DNA of 9,595 nt from an uncultured Oxalobacteraceae bacterium (lineage in GTDB: Bacteria > Pseudomonadota > Gammaproteobacteria > Burkholderiales > Burkholderiaceae), in NCBI GenBank assembly GCA_946478765.1, contig CAMLDH010000124.1:1-9595 (forward strand), given 5' to 3'. This document shows, one piece after another, positions 7,383 to 9,595 of the stretch. The translations under genes and the position numbers were made by a program. Position 1 is the first letter of the stretch. Every line of letters begins with the position of its first letter. The notes under the pieces were generated by a model. The model was given only the letters and a program-made list of their open reading frames with translations. It did not search any database and was not told where the DNA came from.

Positions 7383-8144
7383 ATGTGGCCCTATCCCAAA
7401 ATTGTCGCGCATCGGGGCGGCGGCAAGCTTGCTCCCGAGAACACACTGGCTGCCATGCGCTGCGGTCTGTCGTATGGATTCCATGCGGTCGAGTTCGACG
7501 TGATGCTGTCCAAAGACGGCATACCGATGCTGATGCACGACCCGCATTTCGGACGCACGGTGGCAGGCGCCGGGAAAGTGTCGGACACTCCCGCGCGCGA
7601 ATTGGCGGCGATGGATGCCGGTGCGTGGTTCCGTGCGGAATTTGCCGGCGAGCCGGTGCCGACCTTCGCGCAGGTAGCGGATTTCTGCCGGGCTAACCGG
7701 ATCTGGATGAATGTCGAAATCAAGCCCGCGCCGGGCTTTGATAAGCAAACCGGATGTGCGGTGGCGCAATCGAGCAGGCAATTGTTTGCTGCCGAAATAG
7801 CGGCGGCGGCCGGGCTCGCCAATGCCGCTATTCCGTTGTTGTCGTCATTCTCGTTTGATGCGCTGATGGCGGCCAAGGCCGCGGCGCCGCAAGTGCCGCG
7901 CGCCTATCTGGTCGACGTGATTCCAGGCGACTGGCATGCGCGACTGGACGCGATCGGCGCCGTTGCACTCCATACCAATCACCAGAATTTGTCGCCGGCG
8001 CAGGCGCAGGCAATCAAGCAGGCGGGGTTCGGCCTGTTTTGCTACACCGTCAACGATCCGTTACGTGCGCGGGAAATCCTGGGCTGGGGGGTGGATGCGT
8101 TCTGCACCGACCGCATCGACTTGATCGGCCCGGATTTTTCCTGA
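7383..8144 (+). CDS. ugpQ: Cytoplasmic glycerophosphodiester phosphodiesterase (GDPD family)
   Basis: This enzyme hydrolyses glycerophosphodiesters such as glycerophosphocholine to sn-glycerol 3-phosphate and an alcohol, feeding phospholipid breakdown products into carbon and phosphate metabolism. It is 253 residues long, close to Escherichia coli UgpQ. The catalytic set is complete: H10 and R11 in AHRGG, E19/N20 in APENTL, metal ligands E37 and D39 in VEFDV, catalytic H52 in MHDP, and E112 in NVEIKP. The C-terminal signature VNDPLRAREILGWGVDAFCTD is present. There is no signal peptide or membrane helix, so it acts in the cytoplasm, unlike periplasmic GlpQ. The start at 7383 is fixed by the family N-terminus although no ribosome binding site is visible before it. 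No ugp transporter genes are adjacent. It diverges from the GGDEF-EAL gene across 110 bases and is followed by a hairpin terminator, so it is probably monocistronic. The symbol is assigned by similarity of length and location type. Confidence 0.92.
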   Translation: MWPYPKIVAHRGGGKLAPENTLAAMRCGLSYGFHAVEFDVMLSKDGIPMLMHDPHFGRTVAGAGKVSDTPARELAAMDAGAWFRAEFAGEPVPTFAQVADFCRANRIWMNVEIKPAPGFDKQTGCAVAQSSRQLFAAEIAAAAGLANAAIPLLSSFSFDALMAAKAAAPQVPRAYLVDVIPGDWHARLDAIGAVALHTNHQNLSPAQAQAIKQAGFGLFCYTVNDPLRAREILGWGVDAFCTDRIDLIGPDFS

Positions 8145-8201
8145 ATCGGCTTCGATTACCCGTGTCTCTTGTATTGGAGCCAATATCCTAAGCATTTGAA
8201 A

Positions 8202-8235
8202 ACGCCCGCTGGTAGTGCCGGCGAGCGTCTTCTTT
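8202..8235 (+). terminator. Likely intrinsic terminator after the glycerophosphodiesterase gene
   Basis: An 11-position stem (8202-8212 with 8218-8228) closes a 5-base loop. It contains one T-G wobble and one C-A mismatch, and is followed by TCTTCTTT (8228-8235). It begins 58 bases past the stop codon and before the alaS promoter, a sensible place to separate the two units. The U-tract is interrupted, so efficiency is uncertain. Confidence 0.6.
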
Positions 8236-8249
8236 GGCTGGTCCGGGCC

Positions 8250-8277
8250 TTAAATCAAGAGGCTTATCACGTATAAT
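8250..8277 (+). promoter_or_regulatory. Predicted sigma-70 promoter of alaS
   Basis: A perfect TATAAT (8272-8277) lies 40 bases before the alaS start codon. A weak -35 candidate, TTAAAT (8250-8255), lies 16 bases upstream of it and matches the consensus at three of six positions. Transcription would begin near 8284, leaving a leader of about 33 bases with no room for a T-box or long attenuator. The -10 match and position make this a good candidate; the -35 box is uncertain. Confidence 0.6.
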
Positions 8278-8316
8278 CAACGGTTTGCAACGCATTTCAC
8301 CTTTCCCTTAAAGAAC

Positions 8317-9595
8317 ATGAACTCGTCTGAAATCCGCGATAAATTCCTCAAGTTTTTCGAATCCAAAGGCCACACGATCGTGCGCTCGTCGAGTCTGGTG
8401 CCGGGCAACGACCCGACGCTGCTGTTCACCAACTCGGGCATGGTGCAGTTCAAGGACGTGTTCCTCGGCACCGACCAGCGCAATTACGTGCGCGCCGCAT
8501 CCGTGCAGCGTTGCCTGCGCGCCGGCGGCAAGCATAACGATCTGGAAAACGTCGGCTACACCGCGCGCCATCACACGTTTTTCGAAATGCTGGGCAACTG
8601 GTCGTTCGGCGACTACTTCAAGCGCGATTCGCTGGTCTGGGCGTGGGAATTGCTGACCAAGGTATATGGCTTGCCTGCCGAAAAATTGTGGGCTACCGTC
8701 TATGAAACCGACGACGAGGCGTACGACATCTGGGTCAACGTGATCGGTTTGCCGAAAGAGCGCGTGGTGCGCATCGGCGACAACAAGGGCGCGCCGTACG
8801 CATCGGACAATTTCTGGCAGATGGCCGATACCGGCCCGTGCGGTCCGTGCTCGGAAATCTTCTACGACCACGGCCCGGACGTGTGGGGCGGCCCACCGGG
8901 CAGCGCCGAGCAGGACGGCGACCGTTACATTGAAATCTGGAACAACGTGTTCATGCAATTCGATCGCCAGATCGATCCCAAAACCGGTGAAGCGACCCTG
9001 ACGCCGCTGCCGAAACCGTGCGTCGATACCGGCATGGGACTGGAGCGCCTGGCAGCGGTATTGCAGCACGTGCACAGCAATTACGAAATCGACTTGTTCG
9101 CGCGCCTGGTCAAGGCGGCGGCGCGCGAGACCGGCACGCAAGATTTGAGCAACAATTCGCTGCGCGTGATCGCCGACCATATTCGCGCCTGCTCGTTTTT
9201 GATTGTGGACGGCGTGATCCCGGCTAGCGAAGGGCGCGGTTATGTATTGCGCCGCATTATTCGCCGCGCCTTGCGTCATGGCCACAAGCTGGGGCAGACG
9301 CAGCCGTTCTTCTACAAGCTGGTCAAGGACCTGGTGCAGGAAATGGGCAGCGCTTATCCGGAATTGCCGGAAGCCGCCGCGCGCGTCGAGCAAGTGTTGA
9401 AGAACGAGGAAGAACGTTTTGGCGAAACGCTGGAGAACGGGATGAAAATCCTCGAAGCGGCGCTGGCAAAAAACTCGAAAAAGCTCGATGGTGAAACCGC
9501 CTTCACGCTGTATGACACCTACGGTTTTCCGCTCGATCTGACTGCCGATATCTGCCGCGAGCGCGACGTGGAACTCGACGAAGCGGGTTTCACCG
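8317..9595 (+). CDS. alaS: Alanyl-tRNA synthetase, N-terminal half (cut by window end)
   Basis: This class II synthetase charges tRNA-Ala with alanine in the cytoplasm and is essential. The window holds 426 complete codons of a protein usually about 870-880 residues long, with the frame open to the last base. The catalytic core is clear: motif 1 region [19 protein letters not shown] (from about residue 25), motif 2 [18 protein letters not shown] (84-101, with R84), and motif 3 DTGMGLERL (237-245). The tRNA-recognition part follows with [16 protein letters not shown] and [19 protein letters not shown], then [14 protein letters not shown] near the end. The editing and C-Ala domains lie beyond the window. 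The start at 8317 gives the standard [19 protein letters not shown] beginning; the upstream AAAGA is only a weak ribosome binding site. The residues seen are all of the normal type, so the missing half is a window limit and not a truncation. Confidence 0.98.
   Translation, partial: MNSSEIRDKFLKFFESKGHTIVRSSSLVPGNDPTLLFTNSGMVQFKDVFLGTDQRNYVRAASVQRCLRAGGKHNDLENVGYTARHHTFFEMLGNWSFGDYFKRDSLVWAWELLTKVYGLPAEKLWATVYETDDEAYDIWVNVIGLPKERVVRIGDNKGAPYASDNFWQMADTGPCGPCSEIFYDHGPDVWGGPPGSAEQDGDRYIEIWNNVFMQFDRQIDPKTGEATLTPLPKPCVDTGMGLERLAAVLQHVHSNYEIDLFARLVKAAARETGTQDLSNNSLRVIADHIRACSFLIVDGVIPASEGRGYVLRRIIRRALRHGHKLGQTQPFFYKLVKDLVQEMGSAYPELPEAAARVEQVLKNEEERFGETLENGMKILEAALAKNSKKLDGETAFTLYDTYGFPLDLTADICRERDVELDEAGFT

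Noticed and set aside
8308..9393. Long open frame of 361 codons on the minus strand
   Set aside because: It lies wholly opposite alaS, whose frame carries all class II synthetase motifs. The minus frame is a product of GC-biased codon use.

Overview
The window looks like chromosomal DNA of a betaproteobacterium, probably Burkholderiales and close to Oxalobacteraceae (Herminiimonas/Collimonas/Herbaspirillum type). The basis is moderately high GC with G/C-ending codons, a chemoreceptor with the LGGEPxYA linker common in that group, and an alaS preceded by a glycerophosphodiesterase gene. The genus is inference. I see no rRNA, tRNA, CRISPR, IS element or phage gene.

Layout. Bases 1-253 hold no convincing gene; a small three-helix membrane protein follows on + (254-670). 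The next four intact genes are all on the minus strand. Read in their own direction they are a PAS-GAF-GGDEF-EAL cyclic-di-GMP enzyme (7272-4978), a LytS/AlgZ-type four-helix membrane histidine kinase (4716-3604), its LytTR response regulator overlapping it by four bases (3607-2828), and a methyl-accepting chemotaxis protein (2581-836) that has its own likely promoter and a strong intrinsic terminator. Across a 110-bp divergent spacer, the + strand carries a cytoplasmic glycerophosphodiester phosphodiesterase (7383-8144), a terminator, a promoter with a perfect TATAAT box, and the first 426 codons of alaS, which runs off the window.

The 260 bases between the GGDEF-EAL gene and the kinase are not an ordinary spacer. 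They contain frameshifted remains of a CaiB/BaiF family III CoA-transferase: the N-terminal signature, then what looks like the C-terminal W-I-x-x-L-x-x-A-G-V segment, with about 75-80% of the gene missing. This is the least expected feature of the window.

Function. The minus-strand block joins three signalling modes: second-messenger turnover, two-component transcription control and chemotaxis. The kinase and regulator surely work together. A link to the cyclic-di-GMP enzyme and the chemoreceptor is suggested only by proximity and shared strand. I found no convincing novel multi-gene system. The points worth checking are the CoA-transferase relic, a histidine-rich ATP lid in the kinase, variant motif residues in an otherwise complete EAL domain, a C-terminal CheR/CheB-tether-like pentapeptide on the chemoreceptor, and a terminator made by a perfect 13-bp tandem duplication.
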